Shown here: positions 1-13,700 of the stretch, piece after piece
Position numbering within the stretch: the first letter of the stretch is position 1
How the letters are laid out: every line of letters begins with the position of its first letter
Assembly: GCA_014843695.1 (NCBI GenBank)
Contig: CM026391.1
Coordinates: forward strand, 34,161,597 to 34,225,596
Source: Archivesica marissinica
Lineage: Eukaryota; Mollusca; Bivalvia; Venerida; Vesicomyidae
Reading direction: 5' to 3'
DNA: 64,000 nucleotides
Translations under genes and position numbers: made by a program
Notes under the pieces: generated by a model
The model's database searches: none
What the model was told of the DNA's origin: nothing
Seen by the model: the letters and a program-made list of their open reading frames with translations, nothing else

Positions 1-2159
1 TGGTGAACAGAATGTCCAGTTACTATAGGAATCAATGATTGTTGTCAGGATGGTGAGTGGAATGTCCAGTTGCTATAGTAATCAATGATTGTTGGCAGGG
101 TGGTGAGTGGAATGTCCAGTTGCTATAGTAATCAACGCTTGTGGTCAGGGTGGTGAGCGGAATGTCCAGTTGCTATTGTAATCAATGATTGTTGTCAGGG
201 TGGTGAGCGGAATGTCCAGTTGCTATTGTAATTAATGCTTGTTTTCAGGGTGGTGAGCGGAATGTCCAGTGGCTATAGTAATCAATGATTGTTGTCAGGG
301 TGGTGAGCGGAATGTCCAGTTGCTATAGTAAGCAATGATTGTTGTCAGGCTGGTGAGGGAATGTCCAGTTGCAATAGTAATCAATGATTGTTGTCAGGGT
401 GGTGAGCGGACTGTCCAGTTACTATAGTAATCAATGATTGTTGTCAGGGTGCTGAACGGAATATCCAGTTGCTATAGTAATCAATGATTGTTGTCAGGGT
501 GGTGAGCGGAATGTCCAGTTGCTATAGTAATCAATGAGTGTTGTTATGGTGGTGAACGGAATGTCCAGTTGCTGTAGTAATCAATGATTGTTGTCAGGCT
601 GGTGAGCGGAATGTCCAGTTGCTATAGTAATCAATGATTGTTGTCAGGGTGGTGAGCGGAATGTCCAGTTGCTATAGTAAGCAATGATTGTTGTCAGGCT
701 GGTGAGGGAATGTCCAGTTGCTATAGTAATCAATGATTGTTGTCAGGGTGGTGAGCGGACTGTCCAGTTACTATAGTAATCAATGATTGTTGTCAGGGTG
801 GTGAGCGGAATGTCCAGTTGCTATAGGAATCAATGATTGTTGTCAGGGTGGAGAACGGAATGTCCAGTTGCTATTGTAATTAATGTTGTTGTCAGGGTGG
901 TGAGCGGAATGTCCAGTTACTATAGTAATCAATGATTGTTGTCAGGGTTGTGAGCGGAATGTCCAGTTGCTATAGGAATCAACTCTTGTTGTCAGGCTGG
1001 TGCGCGGAATGTTCTGTTACTATAGGAATCAACTCTTGTTGTTAGTCTGGTGAGCGGAATGTCCAGTTGCTATAGTAATCAACTCTTGTTGTCAGGCTGG
1101 TGAGCGGAATGTCCAGTTACTATAGGAATCAACTCTTGCTGTCAGGCTGGTGAGCGGAATGTCCAGTTACTATTGTAATCAATGATTGTTGTCAGGGTGC
1201 TGAACGGAATATCCAGTTGCTATAGTAATCAATGATTGTTGTCAGGGTGGTGAGCGGAATGTCCAGTTGCTATAGTAATCAATGATTGTTGTCAGGGTGG
1301 TGAACGGAATGTCCAGTTACTATAGGAATCAATGATTGTTGTCAGGATGGTGAGCGGAATGTCCAGTTGCTACAGTAATCAATGATTGTTGGCAGGGTGG
1401 TGAGCGGAATGTCCAGTTGCTATAGTAATCAACGCTTGTGGTCAGGGTGGTGAGCGGAATGTCCAGTTGCTATTGTAATCAATGATTGTTGTCAGGGTGG
1501 TGAGCGAAATGTCCAGTTGCTATTGTAATTAATGCTTGTTGTCAGGGTGGTGAGCGGAATGTCCAGTTACTATAGTAATCAACTATTGTTGTCAGGGTGG
1601 TGAGCGGAATGTCCAGTTGCTATAGGAATCAACTCTTGTTGTCAGGCTGGTGAGCGGAATGTTCTGTTAATATAGTAATCAACTATTGTTGTTAGTCTGG
1701 TGAGCGGAATCTCCAGTTGCTATAGTAATCAACTCTTGTTGTCAGGCTGGTGAGCGGAATGTCCCGTTACTATAGGAATCAACTCTTGCTGTCAGGCTGG
1801 TGAGCGGAATGTCCAGTTACTATAGTAATCAATGATTGTTGTCAGGGTGGTGAGCGGAATGTCCAGTTGCTATAGGAATCAATGATTGTTGTCAGGGTGG
1901 AGAACGGAATGTCCAGTTGCTATTGTAATTAATGTTGTTGTCAGGGTGGTGAGCGGAATGTCCAGTTACTATAGTAATCAATGATTGTTGTCAGGTGTGA
2001 GCGGAATGTCCAGTTGCTATAGGAATCAACTCTTGTTGTCAGGCTGGTGAGCGGAATGTTCAGTTACTATAGGAATCAACTCTTGTTGTTAGTCTGGTGA
2101 GCGGAATGTCCAGTTGCTATAGTAATCAACTCTTGTTGTCAGGCTGGTGAGCGGAATGT

Positions 2160-5100
2160 CCAGTTACTATAGGAATCAACTCTTGCTGTCAGGCTGGTGA
2201 GCGGAATGTCCAGTTACTATTGTAATCAATGATTGTTGTCAGGGTGCTGAACGGAATATCCAGTTGCTATAGTAAACAATGATTGTTGTCAGGGTGGTGA
2301 GCGGAATGTCCAGTTGCTATAGTAATCAATGATTGTTGTCAGGGTGGTGAACGGAATGTCCAGTTACTATAGGAATCAATGATTGTTGTCAGGATGGTGA
2401 GCGGAATGTCCAGTTGCTACAGTAATCAATGATTGTTGGCAGGGTGGTGAGCGGAATGTCCAGTTGCTATAGTAATCAACGCTTGTGGTCAGGGTGGTGA
2501 GCGGAATGTCCAGTTGCTATTGTAATTAATGCTTGTTGTCAGGGTGGTGAGCGGAATGTCCAGTTAATATAGTAATCAACTCTTGTTGTCAGGGTGGTGA
2601 GCGGAATGTCCAGTTGCTATAGGAATCAACTCTTGTTGTCAGGCTGGTGAGCGGAATGTTCTGTTAATATAGTAATCAACTATTGTTGTTAGTCTGGTGA
2701 GCGGAATCTCCAGTTGCTATAGTAATCAACTCTTGTTGTCAGGCTGGTGAGCGGAATGTCCCGTTACTATAGGAATCAACTCTTGCTGTCAGGCTGGTGA
2801 GCGGAATGTCCAGTTACTATAGTAATCAATGATTGTTGTCAGGGTGCTGAACGGAATATCCAGTTGCTAGAGTAATCAATGATTGTTGTCAGGGTGGTGA
2901 GCGGAATGTCCCGTTTCTATAGTAATCAATGATTGTTGTCAGGGTGGTGAACGAAATGTCCAGTTGCTATAGTAATCAATGATTGTTGTCAGGGTGGTGA
3001 ACGGAATGTCCGGTTACTATAGGAATCAATGATTGTTGTCAGGGTGGTGAGCGGAATGTCCGGTTGCTATAGTAATCAATGATTGTTGTCAGGGTGGTGA
3101 GAGGAATGTCCAGTTGCTATAATAATCAATGATTGTTGTCAGGGTGGTGAGCGGAATGTCCAGTTGCTACAGTAATCAACGCTTGTGGTCAGGGTGGTGA
3201 GCGGAATGTCCAGTTGCTATAGACATCAATGATTGTTGTCAGGGTGGTGAGCGGAATGTCCAGTTGCTATAGTAATCAATGATTGTTGTCAGGCTGTTGA
3301 GCTGAATGTCCAGTTGAGATTGTTGTCAGGGTGGTGAACGGAATGTCCAGTTGCTATAGTAATCAATGATTGTTGTCAGGGTGGTGAGCGGAATGTCCAG
3401 TTGCTATAGTAATCAATGATTGTTGTCAGGCTGGTGAGGGAATGTCCAGTTGCTATAGTAATCAATGATTGTTGTCAGGCTGGTGAGCGGAATGTCTAGT
3501 TGCTATTGTAATCAATGATTGTTGTAAGGGTGGTGAGCGGAATGTCCAGTTGCTATAGTAATCAATGATTGTTGTCAGGGTGGTGAACGGAATGTCCAGT
3601 TGCTATAGTACAATGATTGTTGTCAGGGTGGTGAGCGGAATGTCCAGTTGCTATAGTAATCAATGATTGTTGTCAGGGTGGTGAACGGAATGTCCAGTTG
3701 CTATAGTAATCAATGATTGTTGTCAGGGTGATGAACGGAATATCCAGTTGCTATAGTAATCAATGATTGTTGTCAGGGTGGAGAACAGAATGTACAGTTG
3801 CTATAGTAATCAACGATTGCTGTCAGGGTAGTGAACGGAATGTCCAGTTTCTATAGTAATCAATGATTGTTGTCAGGGTGGTGAGCGGAATGTCCAGTTG
3901 CTATAGTAATCAATGATTGTTGTCAGGGTGGCGAGCGGAATGACCAGTTGCTATTGTAATCAATGATTGTTGTCAGGGTGGTGAACGGAATGTTCAGTTG
4001 CTATATGAATCAATGATTGTTGTCAGGGTGGTAAACGGAATGTCCAGTTACTACAGGAATCAACACTTGTGGTCAGTGTGGTGAGCGGAATGTCCAGTTT
4101 CTATAGGAATCAACGCTTGTGGTAAGGGTGGTGAACGGAATGTCCAGTTACGATTGGAATCAACGCTTGTGGTAAGGGTGGTGAACGGAATGTCCAGTTA
4201 CTACAGGAATCAACACTTGTGGTCAGTGTGGTGAGCGGAATGTCCAGTTTCTATAGGAATCAACGCTTGTGGTAAGGGTGGTGAACGGAATGTCCAGTTC
4301 CTATAGGAATCAACGCTTGTGGTAAGGGTGATGAACGGAATGTCCAATTACTACAGGAATCAACGCTTGTTGTCAGGGTGGTGAACGGAATGTCCAGTTA
4401 TTACAGGAATCAACGCTTGTGGTCAGGGTGGTGAACGGAATGTCCAGTTACGATTGGAATCAACGCTTGTGGTCAGTGTGGTTAGCGGACTGTCCACTTG
4501 CTATAGTAATCAATGATTGTTGTCAGGCTGGTGAGCGGAATGTACAGTTACTATAGGAATCAATGCTTGTTGTCAGGCTGGTGAGCGGAATGTCCAGTTG
4601 CTATAGTAATCAATGATTGTTGTCAGGCTTGTGAGCGGAATGTCCAGTTGCTATTGTATTCTATGATTGTTGTCAGTGTGGTGAGCGGAATGTCCAGTTA
4701 CTATAGTAATCAATGATTGTTGTCAGGGTGGTGAGCGGAATGTCCAGTTGCTATTGTAATCAATGATTGTTGTCAGGGCGGTGAGCGGAATTTCCAGTTG
4801 CTATAGTAATCAATGATTGTTGTCATGGTGGTGAGCGGAATGTCCAGTTGCTATTGTAATCAACTATTGTTGTCAGGGTGGTGAGCGGAATGTCCAGTTG
4901 CTATAGTAATCAATGATTGTTGTCAGGCTGGTGAGCTGAATGTCCAGTTGAGATTGTTGTCAGGGTGGTGAACGGAATATCCAGTTGCTATAGTAATCAA
5001 TGATTGTTGTCAGTCTGGTGAGCGGAATGTCCAGTTGCTATAGTAATCAATGATTGTTGTTAGGGTGGTGAACATAATATTCAGTTGCTGTAGTAATCAA

Positions 5101-8100
5101 TGATTGTTGTCAATGTTGTGAGCGGAATGTCCAGTTGCAATAGTAATCAATGATTGTTGTCAGGGTGGCTAGCGGAATGTCCAGTTGCTATAGGAATCAA
5201 CTCTTGTTGTCAGGCTGGTGATCGGAATGTCCAGTTGCTATAGGAATCCATGATTTTTGTCATGGTGGTGAGCGGAATGTCCAGTTGCTACAGTAATCAA
5301 TGATTGTTGTCAGGGGTGGTGAGCGGAATGTCCAGTTGCTATAGTAATCAATGATTTTTGTCATGGTGGTGAGCGGAATGTCCAGTTACTATAGGAATCA
5401 ACTCTTGCTGTCAGGCTGGTGAGCGGAATGTCCAGTTACTATTGTAATCAATGATTGTTGTCAGGGTGCTGAACGGAATATCCAGTTGCTATAGTAAACA
5501 ATGATTGTTGTCAGGGTGGTGAGCGGAATGTCCAGTTGCTATAGTAATCAATGATTGTTGTCAGGGTGGTGAACGGAATGTCCAGTTACTATAGGAATCA
5601 ATGATTGTTGTCAGGATGGTGAGCGGAATGTCCAGTTGCTACAGTAATCAATGATTGTTGGCAGGGTGGTGAGCGGAATGTCCAGTTGCTATAGTAATCA
5701 ACGCTTGTGGTCAGGGTGGTGAGCGGAATGTCCAGTTGCTATTGTAATTAATGCTTGTTGTCAGGGTGGTGAGCGGAATGTCCAGTTAATATAGTAATCA
5801 ACTCTTGTTGTCAGGGTGGTGAGCGGAATGTCCAGTTGCTATAGGAATCAACTCTTGTTGTCAGGCTGGTGAGCGGAATGTTCTGTTAATATAGTAATCA
5901 ACTATTGTTGTTAGTCTGGTGAGCGGAATCTCCAGTTGCTATAGTAATCAACTCTTGTTGTCAGGCTGGTGAGCGGAATGTCCCGTTACTATAGGAATCA
6001 ACTCTTGCTGTCAGGCTGGTGAGCGGAATGTCCAGTTACTATAGTAATCAATGATTGTTGTCAGGGTGCTGAACGGAATATCCAGTTGCTAGAGTAATCA
6101 ATGATTGTTGTCAGGGTGGTGAGCGGAATGTCCCGTTTCTATAGTAATCAATGATTGTTGTCAGGGTGGTGAACGAAATGTCCAGTTGCTATAGTAATCA
6201 ATGATTGTTGTCAGGGTGGTGAACGGAATGTCCGGTTACTATAGTAATCAATGATTGTTGTCAGGGTGGTGAGCGGAATGTCCGGTTGCTATAGTAATCA
6301 ATGATTGTTGTCAGGGTGGTGAGAGGAATGTCCAGTTGCTATAATAATCAATGATTGTTGTCAGGGTGGTGAGCGGAATGTCCAGTTGCTACAGTAATCA
6401 ACGCTTGTGGTCAGGGTGGTGAGCGGAATGTCCAGTTGCTATAGAAATCAATGATTGTTGTCAGGGTGGTGAGCGGAATGTCCAGTTGCTATAGTAATCA
6501 ATGATTGTTGTCAGGCTGTTGAGCTGAATGTCCAGTTGAGATTGTTGTCAGGGTGGTGAACGGAATGTCCAGTTGCTATAGTAATCAATGATTGTTGTCA
6601 GGGTGGTGAGCGGAATGTCCAGTTGCTATAGTAATCAATGATTGTTGTCAGGCTGGTGAGCGGAATGTCCAGTTGCTATAGTAATCAATGATTGTTGTCA
6701 GGCTGGTGAGCGGAATGTCCAGTTGCTATAGAATCAAGATTGTTGTCAGGTGGTGAGCGGAATGTCCAGTTGCTATAGTAATCAATGATTGTTGTCAGGG
6801 TGGTGAGCGGAATGTCCAGTTGCTATAGTAATCAATGATTGTTGTCAGGGTGGTGAGCGGAATGTCCAGTTGCTATAGTAATCAATGATTGTTGTCAGGG
6901 TGGTGACGGAATGTCCAGTTGCTATAGTATCAATGATTGTTGTCAGGGTGGTGAGCGGAATGTCCAGTTGCTATAGTAATCAATGATTGTTGTCAGGGTG
7001 GTGAACGGAATGTCCAGTTGCTATAGTAATCAATGATTGTTGTCAGGGTGGTGAGCGGAATGTCCAGTTGCTATAGTAATCAATGATTGTTGTCAGGGTG
7101 GTGAACGGAATGTCCGTTGCTATAGTAATCAACGATTGTGTCAGGGTGGTGAACGGAATGTCCAGTTTCTATAGTAATCAATGATTGTTGTCAGGGTGGT
7201 GAGCGGAATGTCCAGTTGCTATAGTAATCAATGATTGTTGTCAGGGTGGTGAGCGGAATGTCCAGTTGCTATTGTAATCAATGATTGTTGTCAGGGTGGT
7301 GAACGGAATGTCCAGTTGCTATATGAATCAATGATTGTTGTCAGGGTGGTGAACGGAATGTCCAGTTACTACAGGAATCAACTTGTGGTCAGGTGGTGAG
7401 CGGAATGTCCAGTTTCTATAGGAATCAACGCTTGTGTAAGGGTGGTGAACGGAATGTCCAGTTACTATAGTAATCAACGCTTGTTGTCAGGGTGGTGAAC
7501 GGAATGTCCAGTTACTATAGGAATCAATGATTGTTGTCAGGGTGGTGAACGGAATGTCCAGTTATTACAGGAATCAACGCTTGTGGTCAGGGTGGTGAAC
7601 GGAATGTCCAGTTACGATTGGAATCAACGCTTGTGGTCAGTGTGGTTAGCGGACTGTCCACTTGCTATAGTAATCAATGATTGTTGTCAGGCTGGTGAGC
7701 GGAATGTACAGTTACTATAGGAATCAATGCTTGTTGTCAGGCTGGTGAGCGGAATGTCCAGTTGCTATAGTAATCAATGATTGTTGTCAGGCTTGTGAGC
7801 GGAATGTCCAGTTGCTATTGTATTCTATGATTGTTGTCAGTGTGGTGAGCGGAATGTCCAGTTACTATAGTAATCAATGATTGTTGTCAGGGTGGTGAGC
7901 GGAATGTCCAGTTGCTATTGTAATCAATGATTGTTGTCAGGGTGGTGAGCGGAATGTCCAGTTGCTATAGTAATCAATGATTGTTGTCAGGGTGGTGAGC
8001 GGAATGTCCAGTTGCTATTGTAATCAACTATTGTTGTCAGGGTGGTGAGCGGAATGTCCAGTTGCTATAGTAATCAATGATTGTTGTCAGGCTGGTGAGC

Positions 8101-8550
8101 TGAATGTCCAGTTGAGATTGTTGTCAGGGTGGTGAACGGAATATCCAGTTGCTATAGTAATCAATGATTGTTGTCAGTCTGGTGAGCGGAATGTCCAGTT
8201 GCTATAGTAATCAATGATTGTTGTTAGGGTGGTGAACATAATATTCAGTTGCTGTAGTAATCAATGATTGTTGTCAATGTTGTGAGCGGAATGTCCAGTT
8301 GCTATAGTAATCAATGATTGTTGTCAGGGTGGCTAGCGGAATGTCCAGTTGCTATAGGAATCAACTCTTGTTGTCAGGCTGGTGATCGGAATGTCCAGTT
8401 GCTATAGGAATCCATGATTTTTGTCATGGTGGTGAGCGGAATGTCCAGTTGCTATAGTAATCAATGATTGTTGTCAGGGTGGTGAGCGGAATGTCCAGTT
8501 GCTATAGTAATCAATGATTTTTGTCATGGTGGTGAGCGGAATGTCCAGTT
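2160..8550 (+). repeat. higher-order repeat, about 3.2 kb, two tandem copies
   Basis: The segment about 2160-5381 is repeated at about 5382-8550. Diagnostic variants recur at a constant 3222-bp offset: AGTAAACAAT at 2271 and 5493, TTCTGTTAAT at 2659 and 5881, AGGCTGTTGA at 3291 and 6513. Later in the block the offset falls to 3164 (GGACTGTCCA at 4487 and 7651), because the second copy has lost bases, many as single-base deletions. Each copy also contains a truncated monomer (CAGTTGAGATTGTTGTC) just after the AGGCTGTTGA marker. The divergence at about 8550 marks the end of the duplication. Confidence 0.85.
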
Positions 8551-9370
8551 GCTATATTAATCAATGATTGTTGTCAGGGTGGCTAGCGGAATGTCCAGTT
8601 GCTATAGGAATCAACTCTTGTTGTCAGGCTGGTGATCGGAATGTCCAGTTGCTATAGGAATCAATGATTGTTGTCAGGCTGGTGAGCGAAATGTCCAGTT
8701 GCTATAGTAATCAACTCTTGTTGTCAGGCTGGAGAGCGGAATGTCCAGTTACTATAGGAATCAACTCTTGCTGTCAGGCTGGTGAGCGGAATGTCCAGTT
8801 ACTATAGTAATAAATGATTGTTGTCAGGGTGGTGAGAGGAATGTCCAGTTGCTATTGTAATCAATGATTGTTGTCAGGGTGGTGAACGGAATGTCCAGTT
8901 GCTATAGTAATCAATGATTGTTGTCAGGGTGGTGAACGGAATGTCCAGTTGCTATCGTAATCAATGATTTTTGTCAGGGTGGTGAACGGAATGTCCAGTT
9001 ACAATAGGAATCAATGATTGTTGTCAGGGTTGTGAGCGGAATGTCCAGTTGCTACAGGAATCAATGATTGTTGTCATGGTGGTGAGCGGAATGTTCAGTT
9101 GCTATAGCAATCAATGATTGTTGTCAGGGTGGTGAGCGGAATGTCCAGTTGCTATTGTAATCAATGATTGTGGTCATGGTGATGAGCGGAATGTCCAGTT
9201 GCTATAGTAATCAATGATTGGTGTCAAGGTGGTGAGCGGAATGTCAAGTTGCTATAGTAATCAATGATTGTTGTCAGGCTGGTGAGCTGAATGTCCAGTT
9301 GCGATTGTTGTCAGGGTGGTGAACGGAATGTCCAGTTGCTATAGTAATCAATGATTGTTGTCAGTCTTTG

Positions 9371-12300
9371 AACGGAATGTCCAGTTCATTGGAATCAACG
9401 CTTGTGGTAAGGGTGGTGAACGGAATGTCCAGTTACGATTGGAATCAACGCTTGTGGTAAGGGTGGTGAACGGAATGTCCAGTTACTACAGGAATCAACA
9501 CTTGTTGTCAGTGTGGTGAGCGGAATGTCCAGTTTCTATAGGAATCAACGCTTGTGGTAAGGGTGGTGAACGGAATGTCCAGTTCCTATAGTAATCAACG
9601 CTTGTGGTAAGGGTGGTGAACGGAATGTCCAATTACTACAGGAATCAACGCTTGTTGTCAGGGTGGTGAACGGAATGTCCAGTTACTACAGGAATCAACG
9701 CTTGTGGTCAGGGTGGTGAACGGAATGTCCAGTTACGATTGGAATCAACGCTTGTGGTCAGTGTGGTTAGCGGACTGTCCAGTTACTATAGTAATCAATG
9801 ATTGCTGTCAGGGTGGTGAGCGGAATGTCCACTTGCTATAGTAATCAATGAGTGGTGTCAGGGTGGTGAACGGAATGTCCAGTTGCTATAGTAATCAATG
9901 ATTGTTGTCAGGCTGGTGAGCGGAATGTCCCGTTGCTATTGTAAGCAATGATTGTTGTCAGGGTGGTGAACGGAATGTCCAGTTGCTATAGTAATCAATG
10001 ATTGTTGTCAGGCTGGTGAGCGGAATTTCCAGTTGCTATAGTAATCAATGATTGTTGTCAGGGTGGTGAACGGAATGTCCAGTTGCTATTGTAATCAACG
10101 ATTGTTGTCAGGGTGGTGAGCGGAATGTCCAGTTGCTATAGTAATCAATGATTGTTTTCAGTGTGGTGAGCGGAATGTCCAGTTACTATAGGAATAAACG
10201 CTTGTGGTCAGGGTGGTGAACGGAATGTCCAGTTACGATTGGAATTAACGCTTGTGGTCAGTGTTGTGAGCGGAATGTCCAGTTACTATTGTAATCAATG
10301 ATTGTTGTCAGGGTGGTGAACGGAATGTCCAGTTGCTATAGTAATCAATGATTGTTGTCAGGGTGGTGAGCGGAATGTCCAGTTGCTATAGTAATCAATG
10401 ATTGTTGTCAGGCTGGTGAGGGAATGTCCAGTTGCTAGTAATCAATGATTGTTGTCAGGCTGGTGAGCGGAATGTCCAGTTGCTATTGTATCAATGATTG
10501 TTGTAAGGGTGGTGAGCGGAATGTCCAGTTGCTATAGTAATCAATGATTGTTGTCAGGGTGGTGAACGGAATGTCCAGTTGCTATAGTACAATGATTGTT
10601 GTCAGGGTGGTGAGCGGAATGTCCAGTTGCTATAGTAATCAATTATTGTTGTCAGGGTGGTGAACGGAATGTCCAGTTGCTATAGTAATCAATGATTGTT
10701 GTCAGGGTGATGAACGGAATATCCAGTTGCTATAGTAATCAATGATTGTTGTCAGGGTGGAGAACAGAATGTACAGTTGCTATAGTAATCAACGATTGCT
10801 GTCAGGGTAGTGAACGGAATGTCCAGTTTCTATAGTAATCAATGATTGTTGTCAGGGTGGTGAGCGGAATGTCCAGTTGCTATAGTAATCAATGATTGTT
10901 GTCAGGGTGGCGAGCGGAATGACCAGTTGCTATTGTAATCAATGATTGTTGTCATGGTGGTGAAAGGAATGTTCAGTTGCTATATGAATCAATGATTGTT
11001 GTCAGGGTGGTAAACGGAATGTCCAGTTACTACAGGAATCAACACTTGTGGTCAGTGTGGTGAGCGGAATGTCCAGTTTCTATAGGAATCAACGCTTGTG
11101 GTAAGGGTGGTGAACGGAATGTCCAGTTACGATTGGAATCAACGCTTGTGGTAAGGGTGGTGAACGGAATGTCCAGTTACTACAGGAATCAACACTTGTG
11201 GTCAGTGTGGTGAGCGGAATGTCCAGTTTCTATAGGAATCAACGCTTGTGGTAAGGGTGGTGAACGGAATGTCCAGTTCCTATAGTAATCAACGCTTGTG
11301 GTAAGGGTGGTGAACGGAATGTCCAGTTACGATTGGAATCAACGCTTGTGGTAAGGGTGGTGAACGGAATGTCCAGTTTCTACAGGAATCAACGCTTGTT
11401 GTCAGGGTGGTGAACGGAATGTCCAGTTACTACAGGAATCAACGCTTGTGGTCAGGGTGGTGAACGGAATGTCCAGTTACGATTGGAATCAACGCTTGTG
11501 GTCAGTGTGGTTAGCGGACTGTCCAGTTACTATAGTAATCAATGATTGCTGTCAGGGTGGTGAGCGGAATGTCCACTTGCTATAGTAATCAATGAGTGGT
11601 GTCAGGGTGGTGAACGGAATGTCCAGTTGCTATAGTAATCAATGATTGTTGTCAGGCTGGTGAGCGGAATGTCCCGTTGCTATTGTAAGCAATGATTGTT
11701 GTCAGGGTGGTGAACGGAATGTCCAGTTGCTATAGTAATCAATGATTGTTGTCAGGCTGGTGAGCGGAATTTCCAGTTGCTATAGTAATCAATGATTGTT
11801 GTCAGGGTGGTGAACGGAATGTCCAGTTGCTATTGTAATCAACGATTGTTGTCAGGGTGGTGAGCGGAATGTCCAGTTGCTATAGTAATCAATGATTGTT
11901 TTCAGTGTGGTGAGCGGAATGTCCAGTTACTATAGGAATAAACGCTTGTGGTCAGGGTGGTGAACGGAATGTCCAGTTACGATTGGAATTAACGCTTGTG
12001 GTCAGTGTTGTGAGCGGAATGTCCAGTTACTATTGTAATCAATGATTGTTGTCAGGGTGGTGAACGGAATGTCCAGTTGCTATAGTAATCAATGATTGTT
12101 GTCAGGGTGGTGAGCGGAATGTCCAGTTGCTATAGTAATCAATGATTGTTGTCAGGCTGGTGAGGGAATGTCCAGTTGCTATCGTAATCAATGATTGTTG
12201 TCAGGCTGGTGAGCGGAATGTCCAGTTGCTATTGTTATCAATGATTGTTGTAAGGGTGGTGAGCGGAATGTCCAGTTGCTATAGTAATCAATGATTGTTG

Positions 12301-13700
12301 TCAGGGTGGTGAACGGAATGTCCAGTTGCTATAGTACAATGATTGTTGTCAGGGTGGTGAGCGGAATGTCCAGTTGCTATAGTAATCAATTATTGTTGTC
12401 AGGGTGGTGAACGGAATGTCCAGTTGCTATAGTAATCAATGATTGTTGTCAGGGTGATGAACGGAATATCCAGTTGCTATAGTAATCAATGATTGTTGTC
12501 AGGGTGGAGAACAGAATGTACAGTTGCTATAGTAATCAACGATTGCTGTCAGGTTAGTGAACGGAATGTCCAGTTTCTATAGTAATCAATGATTGTTGTC
12601 AGGGTGGTGAGCGGAATGTCCAGTTGCTATAGTAATCAATGATTGTTGTCAGGGTGGCGAGCGGAATGACCAGTTGCTATTGTAATCAATGATTGTTGTC
12701 ATGGTGGTGAAAGGAATGTTCAGTTGCTATATGAATCAATGATTGTTGTCAGGGTGGTAAACGGAATGTCCAGTTACTACAGGAATCAACACTTGTGGTC
12801 AGTGTGGTGAGCGGAATGTCCAGTTTCTATAGGAATCAACGCTTGTGGTAAGGGTGGTGAACGGAATGTCCAGTTACGATTGGAATCAACGCTTGTGGTA
12901 AGGGTGGTGAACGGAATGTCCAGTTACTACAGGAATCAACACTTGTGGTCAGTGTGGTGAGCGGAATGTCCAGTTTCTATAGGACTCAACGCTTGTGGTA
13001 AGGGTGGTGAACGGAATGTCCAGTTCCTATAGTAATCAACGCTTGTGGTAAGGGTGGTGAACGGAATGTCCAGTTACGATTGGAATCAACGCTTGTGGTA
13101 AGGGTGGTGAACGGAATGTCCAGTTTCTATAGGAATCAACGCTTGTGGTAAGGGTGGTTAACGGAATGTCCAGTTCCTATTGGAATCAACGCTTGTGGTA
13201 AGGGTGGTGAACGGAATGTCCAGTTTCTACAGGAATCAACGCTTGTTGTCAGGGTGGTGAACGGAATGTCCAGTTACTACAGGAATCAACGCTTGTGGTC
13301 AGGGTGGTGAACGGAATGTCCAGTTACGATTGGAATCAACGCTTGTGGTCAGTGTGGTTAGCGGACTGTCCAGTTACTATAGTAATCAATGATTGCTGTC
13401 AGGGTGGTGAGCGGAATGTCCACTTGCTATAGTAATCAATGAGTGGTGTCAGGGTGGTGAACGGAATGTCCAGTTGCTATTGTAATCAATGATTGTTGTC
13501 AGGCTGGTGAGCGGAATGTTCAGTTTCTATAGTAATCAATGATTGTTGTCAGGGTGGTGAATGGAATGTCCAGTTGCTATAGTAATCAATGATTGTTGTC
13601 AGGCTGGTGAGCGGAATTTCTAGTTGCTATAGTAATCAGTGATTGTTGTCAGGGTGGTGAACGGAATGTCCAGTTGCTATTGTAATCAACGATTGTTGTC
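9371..13700 (+). repeat. higher-order repeat, about 1.74-1.85 kb, about 2.5 copies
   Basis: The marker GAGTGGTGTC occurs at 9850, 11594 and 13441 (offsets 1744 and 1847), with the same surrounding succession of monomer types. Blocks rich in the CGCTTGTGGTAAGG class alternate with blocks of the ATGATTGTTG class. The longer second spacing comes from two additional monomers near 13110-13210. The left edge is a damaged monomer at 9361-9390 (a TTTG contraction followed by CAGTTCATTGGAATC), probably an old recombination joint. Confidence 0.8.
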
